Assembly: GCF_001570565.1 (NCBI RefSeq)
Contig: NZ_BBXE01000029.1
Coordinates: forward strand, 1 to 64,000
Length of the DNA: 64,000 bases
DNA from: Herbidospora yilanensis
GTDB taxonomy: Bacteria > Actinomycetota > Actinomycetes > Streptosporangiales > Streptosporangiaceae
Direction: 5' to 3'
In this document: one piece after another, positions 16,654 through 24,684 of the stretch
Layout: every line of letters starts with the position of its first letter
Numbering within the stretch: the first letter of the stretch is position 1
Translations under genes and position numbers: made by a program
Notes under the pieces: generated by a model
The model's database searches: none
Told to the model about the DNA's origin: nothing
The model's input: only the letters and a program-made list of their open reading frames with translations

Positions 16654-16806
16654 GTGAGCATCCCGTGCCGGCCGGTGTGGCTCGTGTTCGTCAACGACGG
16701 CCACTCCACCGCCGACGTCGCGGAATGGACCCGCGCGGGTGGTCCGGGGCCGGTGCCGCTGCCGCCGATCCTCGAACTGCACCGCTTCAGCGGGCCGTGC
16801 CGCTGA
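16654..16806 (+). CDS. Short ORF, 50 residues, hypothetical
   Basis: GTG 16654 to TGA 16806 encodes MSIPCRPVWLVFVNDGHSTA and onward, ending FSGPCR. Third-position GC is very high and CAGGA precedes the start. Its last 20 bases overlap the end of the convergent glycosyltransferase gene. Together with the divergent short frame at 16457-16615 it fills an otherwise empty 337-base gap. It could be a real small protein or a relic. Confidence 0.35.
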   Translation: MSIPCRPVWLVFVNDGHSTADVAEWTRAGGPGPVPLPPILELHRFSGPCR

Positions 16807-17986
16807 CGCGGTCCACGGCCGCCACGACCGGCGCCGCGCCGTCCTCGCCCGCCACCCCGGCCGCGAGTGACTGGGCGCGGCGCCGGTAGACCGGGTCGCT
16901 GACCACGGTGGTGAGCGCGGCGGCCAGGCGCGCGGAGGTCAGGCGGCGGAACGGGAGCGCGGCCGGGGCCACGCCGAGCGCCGTCAGACGGGAGGCCCAG
17001 AACGGCTGGTCGTGCTTGACCGGCATGGCCACCGCGGGGACGCCCGTCCGCAGCCCGATCCCGGTGGTGCCGGCGCCGCAGTGGTGGGCGACGGCGGCCA
17101 TGTGTGGGAACAGCCAGTCGTGCGGCACGTCGCCGACCGCCAGCACGTCGTCGGAGAGTCGCCCGTGCACGCCCGTCTGCAGCACGCCGCGCAGCCCGGC
17201 CGCTCGCAGCGCGCCGACGGCCAGTTCCGTGTACCGCTCCGCCCGGGTGCCGGCCAGGCTGCCGAAGCCGACGAACACCGGCTTCGGGCCCGACGCCAGG
17301 AAGTCGCGCAACCGCGGATCGGGCCGCCACCCCGGCGGCCGGAACGGCCACCAGTACCCCGTGACCTCCAGTCCCGTCCGCCAGTCGGCCGGGCGCGGCA
17401 CCGCGAGCGGGCTGAACCCGTGGAAGACCGGCCACCGCGTGGTCTCCCGGCGCAGGTAGAGGGCGCGCGGGGTCATCGGGGGCAGCCCCAGGCGGGCCCG
17501 GATCCTCGTGCCCAACCCGGCGACCAGCGGCCCGGCGGCCGGCACCTCGAACGCGAGCCGGGCCGCCCTGCGGTTCCCCCACCGCCCGAGCGAGCGCTGC
17601 GACACGCTCATGACGGGCGGGAAGTCTCCCGTGGGGTCGATCGGCTGCAGGTACACCCCCATGCTCGGCACGCCCATGGCCTCGGCGACGTGACACGCCG
17701 GCGTGCCCGCGACGCCGGTCAGGAGGAGGTCGGCCTTGTGTCCGGCGAGCCCGGCCAGGCCCTCGACGAGCTGGTCGCCGTAGTGCCTGAAGGCGCTGAT
17801 GGAGAGCAGGGAGAGCGGGTCTCCCGGAACCGGCAGGTAGTCCAGGTTCGCGCCGGTCACCAGGTGCCGGTACGGCTCGTGCGCGGCGATGGCCACCTCG
17901 TGCCCGGCCTCGCGTAACCGCGCCCCGAGCCCGGTGTACGGCGCCACGTCCCCGCGCGTGCCGACGCCGACGATCAGAATTCGCAT
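16787..17986 (-). CDS. MGT/UGT-family glycosyltransferase (GT1/GT28 type)
   Basis: A 399-residue inverting GT-B glycosyltransferase. The N-terminal acceptor domain begins MRILIVGVGTRGDVAPY and the C-terminal donor domain has the UGT signature HHCGAGTTGIGLRTGVPAVA (about residues 295-315). Relatives include sterol/lipid glucosyltransferases and macrolide-inactivating enzymes. The ATG at 17986 has a strong AAGAGGAGG site. The gene is divergent from a TetR regulator with repeated operator-like sites between them, so it is likely inducible, perhaps by its own acceptor. The acceptor cannot be assigned. Confidence 0.9.
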   Translation of the reverse strand: MRILIVGVGTRGDVAPYTGLGARLREAGHEVAIAAHEPYRHLVTGANLDYLPVPGDPLSLLSISAFRHYGDQLVEGLAGLAGHKADLLLTGVAGTPACHVAEAMGVPSMGVYLQPIDPTGDFPPVMSVSQRSLGRWGNRRAARLAFEVPAAGPLVAGLGTRIRARLGLPPMTPRALYLRRETTRWPVFHGFSPLAVPRPADWRTGLEVTGYWWPFRPPGWRPDPRLRDFLASGPKPVFVGFGSLAGTRAERYTELAVGALRAAGLRGVLQTGVHGRLSDDVLAVGDVPHDWLFPHMAAVAHHCGAGTTGIGLRTGVPAVAMPVKHDQPFWASRLTALGVAPAALPFRRLTSARLAAALTTVVSDPVYRRRAQSLAAGVAGEDGAAPVVAAVDRVSGTAR

Positions 17987-18004
17987 GCGACCCTCCTCTT
18001 TTGT

Positions 18005-18054
18005 CATACAGTCGCATGACAAAACAGTTTTTACCATGCACTCGCATGAGAAAA
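18005..18054. promoter_or_regulatory. Tandem operator-like repeats between glycosyltransferase and tetR
   Basis: A 20-base element CATACAGTCGCATGACAAAA (18005-18024) recurs with three changes at 18035-18054, exactly 30 bases apart. The first also contains the inverted repeat TGTCAT-N8-ATGACA (18002-18021, partly outside the repeat). This AT-rich island is the only space for both divergent promoters, so repressor bound here could control both genes. Confidence 0.6.
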
Positions 18055-18064
18055 ATGGCGGGCA

Positions 18065-18670
18065 ATGCCGAAGATCGTCGACCACGACGCCCGGCGGCGG
18101 CACATCGCCGACGCCGTGCACCGCATCGTCCACGACAAGGGGATGGAGAGCGTCAGCCTGAGAGAGGTCGCCGCCGAGGCCGACATGTCGATGGGGGCGG
18201 TGCAGTACTACGTCACCACGAAGGAGCAGATGCTGCTGCTCGCGCTGGAGCGCATCGGCATGTGGATCGGGGAGCGCATCGCGGCCGTGGCCGCCCACCA
18301 GCCGACGCCGCTCGACGTGCTCCGGACGACCGTGCTGGAGCTGCTGCCCCTCGACGAGGAGCGCCGCTACCTCAACCGCGTCGGGCTGGCCTTCCAGGCG
18401 AGCTCGGTGGTGAACGAGAACCAGGCCGCCGCGATGCGGTCGGGATACGCGCACCTGCTGGCCTTTCTCGCCGAGCAGATCAGGGCCGCCCAGGCCGCCG
18501 GTCAGCTCGCCGCCGGCCTGGACGCGGGCAAGGAGGCGAGCATCCTGTACGCCTTCGCCCAGGGCGTCGTGAACGCCGCCCTCGTCGGCCACTACACGCC
18601 GCAGGAGGTCACCGCGCTGCTCGACGAGCACCTGGGACGCATGTCCCCGGGCCCGCTTCCTATGATTTGA
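18065..18670 (+). CDS. TetR-family regulator
   Basis: A 201-residue TetR-type repressor. The helix-turn-helix covers about residues 10-55 (SLREVAAEADMSMGAVQYYVTTKEQ) and the rest is the ligand-binding domain with BetI/AcrR-like C-terminal features. It is divergent from the glycosyltransferase and separated from it by two 20-base operator-like repeats, the usual arrangement for autoregulation plus control of the neighbour. Its stop overlaps the promoter of the downstream epimerase. Confidence 0.9.
   Translation: MPKIVDHDARRRHIADAVHRIVHDKGMESVSLREVAAEADMSMGAVQYYVTTKEQMLLLALERIGMWIGERIAAVAAHQPTPLDVLRTTVLELLPLDEERRYLNRVGLAFQASSVVNENQAAAMRSGYAHLLAFLAEQIRAAQAAGQLAAGLDAGKEASILYAFAQGVVNAALVGHYTPQEVTALLDEHLGRMSPGPLPMI
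18661..18666 (+). promoter_or_regulatory. Leaderless -10 element (TATGAT)
   Basis: TATGAT is embedded in the last codons of tetR and ends six bases before the ATG at 18673. The epimerase therefore has its own promoter despite being only two bases from tetR. Confidence 0.55.
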
Positions 18671-18672
18671 AC

Positions 18673-19617
18673 ATGTTCAAAATCGTGATGCCCGGCGGAA
18701 CCGGTCAGGTCGGCACGATCCTGCGGCGCGCCTTACGCGCGGCGGGGCATGACGTCGTCGTCCTCACCAGGCGGCCGTCGCGTGATGGCGAGGTCGGCTG
18801 GGACGGCCAGACGCCGGGCCCGTGGACGAAGGAGATCGACGGCAGCGACGTCGTCGTCAACCTGGCCGGGCGCAGCGTCGACTGCCGCTACACCCCGGCC
18901 AACCTGCGGGCGATGATGGACTCCCGCGTGAACTCCACCCGGGTGGTCGGCGCGGCCATCGCGGCCGCCGCCCGGCCTCCCCGGGTCTGGCTGCAGATGA
19001 GCACCGCCACCCTCTACGCCCACCGCCTCGACGCCCCCAACGACGAGGCGACCGGCGTGATCGGCGGCGGGGAGCCCGGCGTGCCCGGCTACTGGGGGTA
19101 CAGCGTCGAGATCGCCAAGGCGTGGGAAGCGGCGCAGGAGCGGGCCGGGACGCCCGGCACGCGCAAGGTCGCCCTGCGGTCGGCCATGGTGATGAGTCCC
19201 GATCGCGGCGGCGTCTTCGACGTCCTGTCGCGGCTGACGCGGTTGGGTCTCGGCGGGCCGGTGGGCGGCGGCGCGCAGTACGTCTCGTGGATCCACGACC
19301 GTGACTTCGTCCGGGCCGTGGAGTTCCTCGTCGAGCGCGACGACCTCGCGGGCCCGGTCAACCTGGCCGCCCCCGGCCCGCTGCCGCAGCGCGCGTTCAT
19401 GCGCGTCCTGCGGGGAGCCTGGGGCGTGCCGGTCGGGCTGCCCGCCACCCGGTGGATGGCCGAGGCCGGCGCGTTCGTGTTGCGTACCGACACCGAACTG
19501 CTGTTGAAGAGCCGCCGGGTGGTGCCCGGGCGGCTGCTCGGCGCGGGGTTCACGTTCGAGTGTCCCGACTGGGCGGGGGCGGCCGGGGATCTCGTGCGGC
19601 GTCGGCGGCTTACCTAA
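18673..19617 (+). CDS. TIGR01777-type NAD-dependent epimerase/dehydratase
   Basis: A 314-residue extended-SDR protein of the TIGR01777 (YfcH/SulA-homologue) family. The N-terminal Rossmann motif is PGGTGQVGTILRRAL, followed by VVNLAGRSVDCRY and the family-typical SWIHDRDFVRAVEFL. A C-terminal DUF1731-like segment is present. The biochemical role of the family is largely unknown. It is transcribed from its own leaderless promoter just downstream of tetR. Confidence 0.85.
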   Translation: MFKIVMPGGTGQVGTILRRALRAAGHDVVVLTRRPSRDGEVGWDGQTPGPWTKEIDGSDVVVNLAGRSVDCRYTPANLRAMMDSRVNSTRVVGAAIAAAARPPRVWLQMSTATLYAHRLDAPNDEATGVIGGGEPGVPGYWGYSVEIAKAWEAAQERAGTPGTRKVALRSAMVMSPDRGGVFDVLSRLTRLGLGGPVGGGAQYVSWIHDRDFVRAVEFLVERDDLAGPVNLAAPGPLPQRAFMRVLRGAWGVPVGLPATRWMAEAGAFVLRTDTELLLKSRRVVPGRLLGAGFTFECPDWAGAAGDLVRRRRLT

Positions 19618-19670
19618 AGATCGCCACCTTCTGAACATTCCGGGCGGCGGAGCCGGGCACGGCTGACTGC

Positions 19671-21239
19671 GTGAGAGTGGTCGTCGATCTGACCCGGTGC
19701 CAGGGCTACGGCCAGTGTGTCTTCCTCGCGCCCGAGGTGTTCGGCATGGGCGAGGAGGTGCTCCGATACGACCTCGACCCGCCCGACGACCAGCGCGACC
19801 ACATCCTCCGGGCGGCGGCCGCCTGTCCCGTCCAGGCCATCCACCTCGACTGGACGGCCATGCGCGCCATGCCCGCGTCGAGGCCGTGCGGGATCCGGTT
19901 CGAGGGCCGGATCGTCATCGTCGGCGGCTCGCTCGCCGGGGCGCGGGCGGCCGAGGCGCTGCGGCGCGACGGCTTCACCGGGCCGCTGACCGTCATCGGC
20001 GAGGAGGAGGGCGAGCCCTACGACCGGCCGCCCCTGTCGAAGCAGGTGCTCACCGGGCACGTCGCGTCCGAGCACACCAAGTTCCCGAAGGTCCGCCGGG
20101 TGGAGGCCGAGTGGCTGACCGGCACCCCGGCCACCGGGCTCGACGTGGCCGCGAAGAAGGTGCTCCTGGCCGACGGCCGGGAGATCCCGTTCGACCGGGT
20201 GCTGCTGGCCACCGGCACCCGCGCCCGCCCCTGGCCCGTCGAGGCCGAGGCCGCGCTGACGGGCGTGCACACCCTGCGCTCGGCGCGGGACGCGGCCGGC
20301 TTGCGGGCGGCGCTGGCGGCGGGGCCGGAGCGGGTGCTGATCCTGGGCGCCGGGTTCACCGGCAGCGAGATCGCCTCGGTCTGCCGGGAACTCGGCCTGC
20401 CGGTGACCGTCGTCGAACGCGGGTCCGCGCCACTGGTGGCCGCGCTGGGCGGCGTGATCGGCGACGTCGCGGCCGAACTGCAGCGCGAGCACGGCGTCGA
20501 CCTGCGCTGCGACACCACCGTCACCTCGCTGGAGGGCGACGCCGACGGCCGGTTCCGCCGGGCGCGCCTGTCCGACGGCACCACGGTCGAGGCCGACGTC
20601 GCCGTGGTCGCGCTCGGCTCGATCCGCAACGTCGAATGGCTGCGCGGCTCCGGGCTCGCCGCCGGGGTGTGGGGCGTCACCTGCGACGCGGGCTGCCGTG
20701 CCGTCGACCTCAACGGGCTGGTTCTGGACGACGTCTTCGTGGCCGGTGACATCGCGCGGTTCCCGCACCCGCTCTACCAGTACCAGTTCATGACGCTGGA
20801 GCACTGGGGGAACGCCGTCGCGCAGGCCGAGATCGCCGCCCACAACATGATCAGCGACCAGGCCCACCGCTGGCCGCACCTGGCGGTGCCGGTGTTCTGG
20901 TCGAGCCAGTTCGGGGTCAACATCAAGTCGGTCGGCGTGCCGACGTTCGCCGACCAGATCGTCGTCACGCAGGGCTCGACGGCCGACCGCCGGTTCGTCG
21001 CCGCCTACGGCTACCAGGGGCGGATGACCGCGGCCGTCACCTTCGACCAGGGCATGTGGCTGGAGTTCTACCAGCGCCGGATCGAGCAGGCCGCACCCCT
21101 CCCGCAGGGCGGCGCGCGGCCCGCCCGGGTGCCCGAACGGTTGTCGGCCTCCGCCGAGGCGACCGTGGTGGTGACCGGCCACGACCCGGCGGAACGGCGG
21201 GTCTCGCTGCTGCACACACCGGGGGGTGTCACGTCGTGA
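19671..21239 (+). CDS. [3Fe-4S] ferredoxin fused to ferredoxin reductase
   Basis: A 522-residue natural fusion. Residues 1-65 are a complete actinobacterial P450-type ferredoxin with C10-x5-C16 and C52-P, the three-cysteine pattern of a [3Fe-4S] cluster. From about residue 77 follows a putidaredoxin-reductase-like FAD/NAD(P)H enzyme (IVIVGGSLAGARAAEAL; second dinucleotide site VLILGAGFTGSEIAS). The two are usually separate genes. Its stop overlaps the P450 start (GTGA), so the locus encodes a two-component P450 system: NAD(P)H to FAD to Fe-S to P450. Confidence 0.92.
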   Translation: MRVVVDLTRCQGYGQCVFLAPEVFGMGEEVLRYDLDPPDDQRDHILRAAAACPVQAIHLDWTAMRAMPASRPCGIRFEGRIVIVGGSLAGARAAEALRRDGFTGPLTVIGEEEGEPYDRPPLSKQVLTGHVASEHTKFPKVRRVEAEWLTGTPATGLDVAAKKVLLADGREIPFDRVLLATGTRARPWPVEAEAALTGVHTLRSARDAAGLRAALAAGPERVLILGAGFTGSEIASVCRELGLPVTVVERGSAPLVAALGGVIGDVAAELQREHGVDLRCDTTVTSLEGDADGRFRRARLSDGTTVEADVAVVALGSIRNVEWLRGSGLAAGVWGVTCDAGCRAVDLNGLVLDDVFVAGDIARFPHPLYQYQFMTLEHWGNAVAQAEIAAHNMISDQAHRWPHLAVPVFWSSQFGVNIKSVGVPTFADQIVVTQGSTADRRFVAAYGYQGRMTAAVTFDQGMWLEFYQRRIEQAAPLPQGGARPARVPERLSASAEATVVVTGHDPAERRVSLLHTPGGVTS

Positions 21240-22408
21240 CCTGCCCGTTCCAGCGTGTCCTGGCCCCGTCGGGACGCCCCGACCCCTATCCGCTGTACGC
21301 CGAACTGCGCGCCACCCCGGTGGCCCGGCAGGACGACGGCACCTACGTGGTCAGCACCTACCAGGAGATCGTCTCCCTGCTGCACGACCCGCGGGTCAGC
21401 TCCCGCCGCCGCGACCTCGACCGCACCCCGGCCTTCATCGGCCTCGACCCGCCCGAGCACGACCGGCTGCGCCGCCTGGCCATGCGCCACTTCGGCCCGC
21501 CCGCCTCGCCCGGCCGGATCGACGCAATGCGTCCCGACATGCTGGCCGTCACGACGGAACTGATCGACGCCCTCGCCGGGAAACGCCGCGCCGACCTGGT
21601 CGAGGAGGTCGCCTACCCGCTGCCCGTCGCGATGATCTGCCGCCTGCTCGGCGTGCCCCCCGAGGACGAGGGGCGGTTCCACGCCTGGGCCGATGAGCTG
21701 ATCGAGACGCTCGCGCCGGGCGAGGAGCACCGCGCCGAGCGCGAGCGGGCCCGCCGGGAGGTGACCGGCAGGTTCGACCGCTACCTCGGCGACCTGGTCG
21801 ACGCCCGCCGCCGCGAACCCCGCGACGACATGTTGTCGGGGATGATCGCCGACGGCGAGATGACCCGGGAGGAGATCGTCCGGACCGGCGTGCTGCTGCT
21901 GATCGCCGGGCACGAGACCACGATCAACCTGATCGCCAACGGCATGCTCACCTTCCTCCGGAACCCCGACGTCCTGGCCCGCGTCCAGGCGGACCCCGGC
22001 CTGATCGTCCCGGCGGTGGAGGAACTCCTGCGGTTCGAGCCGCCGGTGCAGCTCATCTCCTCGCGGGTGGCGCTGGAGGACCTCACCGTGGGCGGGGTGA
22101 CCATCCCGGCCGGGTCGCCGATCACGCTGGTCCTGGCGGCGGGCAGCCGCGACCCCGCCCACGTGCCCGACCCCGACCGGTTCTCCCTCGACCGCCCGCA
22201 CAACGAGCACCTGGGGTTCGGCGGCGGCGTCCACTACTGCTTCGGGGCGCCGCTGGCCCGGCTGGAGGCGCAGATCGTGCTGACCGAACTGGTCCGCCGC
22301 CTGCGCCACCCGAGGCTGGTGGACGACCCGCCGCCCTACCGCCCGAGCCCGGTCCTGCGCGGCCCGCGCCACCTCGTCGTCGACTACGACGACGTGACGG
22401 GAGGCTGA
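21236..22408 (+). CDS. Cytochrome P450
   Basis: A 390-residue class I bacterial P450. The oxygen-binding I-helix motif is A224-G-H-E-T-T229, the K-helix E263-x-x-R266 and the heme loop FGGGVHYCFG with proximal C335. GTG 21236 overlaps the stop of the ferredoxin-reductase fusion, which is its obvious electron donor. No biosynthetic cluster surrounds the pair, so the substrate is open; xenobiotic, lipid or terpene oxidation are all possible. Confidence 0.95.
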   Translation: MTCPFQRVLAPSGRPDPYPLYAELRATPVARQDDGTYVVSTYQEIVSLLHDPRVSSRRRDLDRTPAFIGLDPPEHDRLRRLAMRHFGPPASPGRIDAMRPDMLAVTTELIDALAGKRRADLVEEVAYPLPVAMICRLLGVPPEDEGRFHAWADELIETLAPGEEHRAERERARREVTGRFDRYLGDLVDARRREPRDDMLSGMIADGEMTREEIVRTGVLLLIAGHETTINLIANGMLTFLRNPDVLARVQADPGLIVPAVEELLRFEPPVQLISSRVALEDLTVGGVTIPAGSPITLVLAAGSRDPAHVPDPDRFSLDRPHNEHLGFGGGVHYCFGAPLARLEAQIVLTELVRRLRHPRLVDDPPPYRPSPVLRGPRHLVVDYDDVTGG

Positions 22409-22411
22409 GGG

Positions 22412-22561
22412 TCAGGCGGTGAGGGCGCGTAGCCGGCGTACGAGGGCGGCTGCAGCGTGGCCGACGCCACCGTCGCCGACGGGGATGTTGTCCGCCTGGG
22501 CGGGCGGCGCGCCGGCCGGCAGTAGCGCCGCCGGCGGCACCAGGGCGCTCCATGAGCGCAT
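22412..22561 (-). CDS. Small secreted peptide, 49 residues
   Basis: ATG 22561 is preceded by a strong AGGAAGG site seven bases upstream. The product has a Pro/Ala-rich export signal with likely cleavage after A23 (AQA-DN), leaving a mature peptide of about 26 residues: a Gly-rich start (NIPVGDGGVGH) and a cationic helix (AAAALVRRLRALTA). It lies 54 bases downstream of cobW and may be in the same zinc-controlled transcript. It is convergent with the P450 gene. Function unknown; an amphipathic or metal-related role is only a guess. Confidence 0.55.
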   Translation of the reverse strand: MRSWSALVPPAALLPAGAPPAQADNIPVGDGGVGHAAAALVRRLRALTA

Positions 22562-22615
22562 GTCTCGTCCTTCCTGATCGGGTCGACGATCATCTTGGGA
22601 AGGCGGAGCATTTCT

Positions 22616-23740
22616 CTAATTCGGCAGGAGCGGCGCGAACGGGTCGTCGTACCGCGCCCAGGCCGACGAGCCCGCCACCGTCTCCTCCGGCGTGAGCAGG
22701 CACGCGTCGAGCAGGGCGTGGATCCGGTCGCGCTCCAGGTCGGGGCCGACGAAGACGAGGTGCTGGACGCGGTCGCCGAGGGGGTCGGTCCAGTCGAGGG
22801 CGGCGGCCGCGCGGCGGGCGGGGGAGACCAGGTCCCAGGCGGCCTCGGGCAGTGCCGCCAGCCACGGTCCGGCGTCCTCGACGGCCATGCCGCCCGCCAC
22901 GGCGTCCCAGCCGAGCAGGCGGTCGGGCCGGGTGGCCAGCCAGAACCGGCCGCGCGAGCGCACCGACTCGGTGACCAGGCCGTCGAGGGCCGTGAACAGG
23001 CGGCCGGGGTGCAGCGGGCGCAGGCGGTGCCAGACGACGGTGGTGACCTCGCCGTCCCGCGCGTCGCAGGGGAGCACGGCGGTGGCCGGGTCGACGCGTT
23101 CGGCCAGCGTCGGGACGTGCAGCGCCGGGCCGGTCACCTCGGGCAGTTCGGCGGCGAACACGGGGGTGGCGGGCGCGAGGTGGGCCAGCAGGGCGCGCGA
23201 GAGGTCGTGGTCCTCCTCGTCGCCGCCGTACAGGACTAGAGCGGTGGCGTACTCCGCCTGCCGGGCCAGCACCTCGGCCAGGTGGCGCCGGTCGCCGGCC
23301 GTGCCGTGGGGGGTCTGCGACAACCGCTCGCCCCGGGCGATGTCGACCGGCAGACGCGCGGCGTGCAGCGCGGTCGCCACGCAGGTCAGGCGCAGCACCT
23401 CGGCCGCCTCCTCGGTGTCGAGCGCCTCGGCGACCGCGCGCGGTTCGACCGCGTCCCACAGGTCCACGATCAGCGGCGACGCGCTTGACGCCCGCCGGAT
23501 CAGCTCGGGCAGCAGGTCCTCCCTGACCGTGCAGGTCACGCATCCGTGCGCCAGCCGCACCTCGGCCCGCTCCAGCACGCCGGAGGCGTCGCGGACAGTG
23601 CGGTCGACCCGGCCGGAGGCGACCTCGCGCAGGTCGTGGTGGACGGCCACCGCGCCGGGGTGGGCGGCCAGCAGACGGTGGACGACGGCGGTGCGGGCGC
23701 GGCGGTGCAGGCCGGCGACCAGGACGACGGGGGTGGTCAT
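22616..23740 (-). CDS. CobW/COG0523-family protein with degenerate P-loop
   Basis: A 374-residue member of the COG0523 family, GTPase metal chaperones often induced by zinc starvation. The metal-binding motif is reduced to C67-V-T-C70. The usual Walker A (GxxGxGKT) is replaced by AGLHRRART (residues 9-17), so nucleotide binding is probably lost or altered. The C-terminal CobW_C domain covers about residues 235-360. The gene is divergent from C-minus ribosomal-protein genes across a Zur box, which supports a role in the zinc-deficiency response. Confidence 0.9.
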   Translation of the reverse strand: MTTPVVLVAGLHRRARTAVVHRLLAAHPGAVAVHHDLREVASGRVDRTVRDASGVLERAEVRLAHGCVTCTVREDLLPELIRRASSASPLIVDLWDAVEPRAVAEALDTEEAAEVLRLTCVATALHAARLPVDIARGERLSQTPHGTAGDRRHLAEVLARQAEYATALVLYGGDEEDHDLSRALLAHLAPATPVFAAELPEVTGPALHVPTLAERVDPATAVLPCDARDGEVTTVVWHRLRPLHPGRLFTALDGLVTESVRSRGRFWLATRPDRLLGWDAVAGGMAVEDAGPWLAALPEAAWDLVSPARRAAAALDWTDPLGDRVQHLVFVGPDLERDRIHALLDACLLTPEETVAGSSAWARYDDPFAPLLPN

Positions 23741-23762
23741 GGCGGACCTCTCGGGTAGCGAA

Positions 23763-23777
23763 TGAAAACAATTATCA
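23763..23777. promoter_or_regulatory. Putative Zur box
   Basis: TGAAAACAATTATCA is a 7-1-7 imperfect palindrome (5 of 7 pairs) matching the actinobacterial Zur pattern of the TGATAATCATTATCA type. It is the only AT-rich spot in the 77-base divergent region between cobW and rpmG. Zinc-bound Zur would repress both directions. Confidence 0.75.
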
Positions 23778-23817
23778 TTATCATCACATGGACGCGCCTC
23801 AAGGAAGGACCCCGGCT

Positions 23818-23982
23818 ATGGCCAGGAACGAACCGCGCCCGGTGATCAGACTCCGCTCCACGGCGGGCACCGGCTACACCTACGTGACCCGCAAGAACCG
23901 CCGCAACGACCCCGACCGGCTCACCCTCGGCAAGTACGACCCGATCGTGCGCCGGCACGTCGAGTTCCGGGAGGAACGATGA
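23818..23982 (+). CDS. rpmG: 50S ribosomal protein L33, zinc-independent paralogue
   Basis: A 54-residue L33 ([18 protein letters not shown] core) without a single cysteine; the zinc ribbon cysteines of the standard form are replaced. Such C-minus paralogues are made under zinc limitation so that zinc held in ribosomes can be released. AAGGA precedes the ATG. It is the first gene of the L33-L28-S14-L32 operon under the Zur box and overlaps rpmB by ATGA. Confidence 0.95.
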   Translation: MARNEPRPVIRLRSTAGTGYTYVTRKNRRNDPDRLTLGKYDPIVRRHVEFREER

Positions 23983-24215
23983 GCGCCCACTGCCAGCTCA
24001 CCGGCGTGAAGCCGGTCTTCGGCAACACGGTCTCCCACTCCCACCGGCGCACCCGCCGCCGCTGGGATCCCAACATCCAGAGCCGCCGCTACTGGCTCCC
24101 CACCGAGAACCGGTACGTCCGGCTCACGCTCAGCACCCGCGCGATCAAGACCGTGGACAAGATCGGCATCGAGGCGGTCGTGGCCCGCGTCCGCACCAGA
24201 GGAGAGAGGATCTGA
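23979..24215 (+). CDS. rpmB: 50S ribosomal protein L28, zinc-independent paralogue
   Basis: A 78-residue L28 with the core [21 protein letters not shown] region and the C-minus type C-terminus ([17 protein letters not shown]). Only C5 remains, so no CxxC zinc site is possible. It overlaps its neighbours by 4 bases upstream and 1 base downstream, showing translational coupling in the zinc-starvation operon. Confidence 0.95.
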   Translation: MSAHCQLTGVKPVFGNTVSHSHRRTRRRWDPNIQSRRYWLPTENRYVRLTLSTRAIKTVDKIGIEAVVARVRTRGERI

Positions 24216-24514
24216 TGGCCAAGAAGAGCAAGATCGCGGCCAACGACCGGCGCGGAGCCGTCGTCGCCCGCTACGCCGCCCGCCGCGCCGAGCTCAAGGA
24301 GCTCATGCGTGTGGGCACGCCGGGGGAGAAGGCGGCCGCCGCCCGTGAACTGGCCCGCCAGCCCCGTGACGCGAGCGCCACCCGCGTGCGCAACCGCGAC
24401 TCCGTCGACGGCCGCCCGCGCGGCCACCTGACCAGGTTCGGCCTGTCCCGGATCCGGTTCCGCGAGATGGCCCACCGGGGCGAGCTCCCGGGCGTCACGA
24501 AGGCGAGCTGGTGA
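24215..24514 (+). CDS. rpsN: 30S ribosomal protein S14, zinc-independent paralogue
   Basis: A 99-residue long-form S14 ([20 protein letters not shown] at the start, [15 protein letters not shown] in the core) without cysteines. The long C-minus form substitutes for the short zinc-binding S14 when zinc is scarce. GGAGAGAGG lies just before the ATG. Confidence 0.95.
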   Translation: MAKKSKIAANDRRGAVVARYAARRAELKELMRVGTPGEKAAAARELARQPRDASATRVRNRDSVDGRPRGHLTRFGLSRIRFREMAHRGELPGVTKASW

Positions 24515-24516
24515 CG

Positions 24517-24684
24517 ATGGCCGTCCCGAAACGGAAGACCAGCCGTAGCAACACCCGCCACCGCCGCGCCCAGTGGAAGGCGGCCGCCCCCGGCCTGGTC
24601 CCGATCGTGGTCGACGGCGAACGCCTCCTGGTGCCCCGCCGACTGGTGGTCGGCTACCGGCGCGGCCTCATCGCCGTGCGGTAG
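24517..24684 (+). CDS. rpmF: 50S ribosomal protein L32, zinc-independent paralogue
   Basis: A 55-residue L32 starting [20 protein letters not shown], the invariant L32 N-terminus. The C-terminal half contains no cysteine ([18 protein letters not shown]), so the CxxC pair of ordinary L32 is lost. It starts two bases after rpsN and closes the operon. Its last 17 bases overlap the convergent NmrA-type gene. GTG 24511 is an alternative start. Confidence 0.93.
   Translation: MAVPKRKTSRSNTRHRRAQWKAAAPGLVPIVVDGERLLVPRRLVVGYRRGLIAVR

Noticed and set aside
23761-23790. A second Zur box in the ATTATCATTATCATC stretch
   Set aside because: The repeats overlap the main box and do not form an independent 7-1-7 palindrome.
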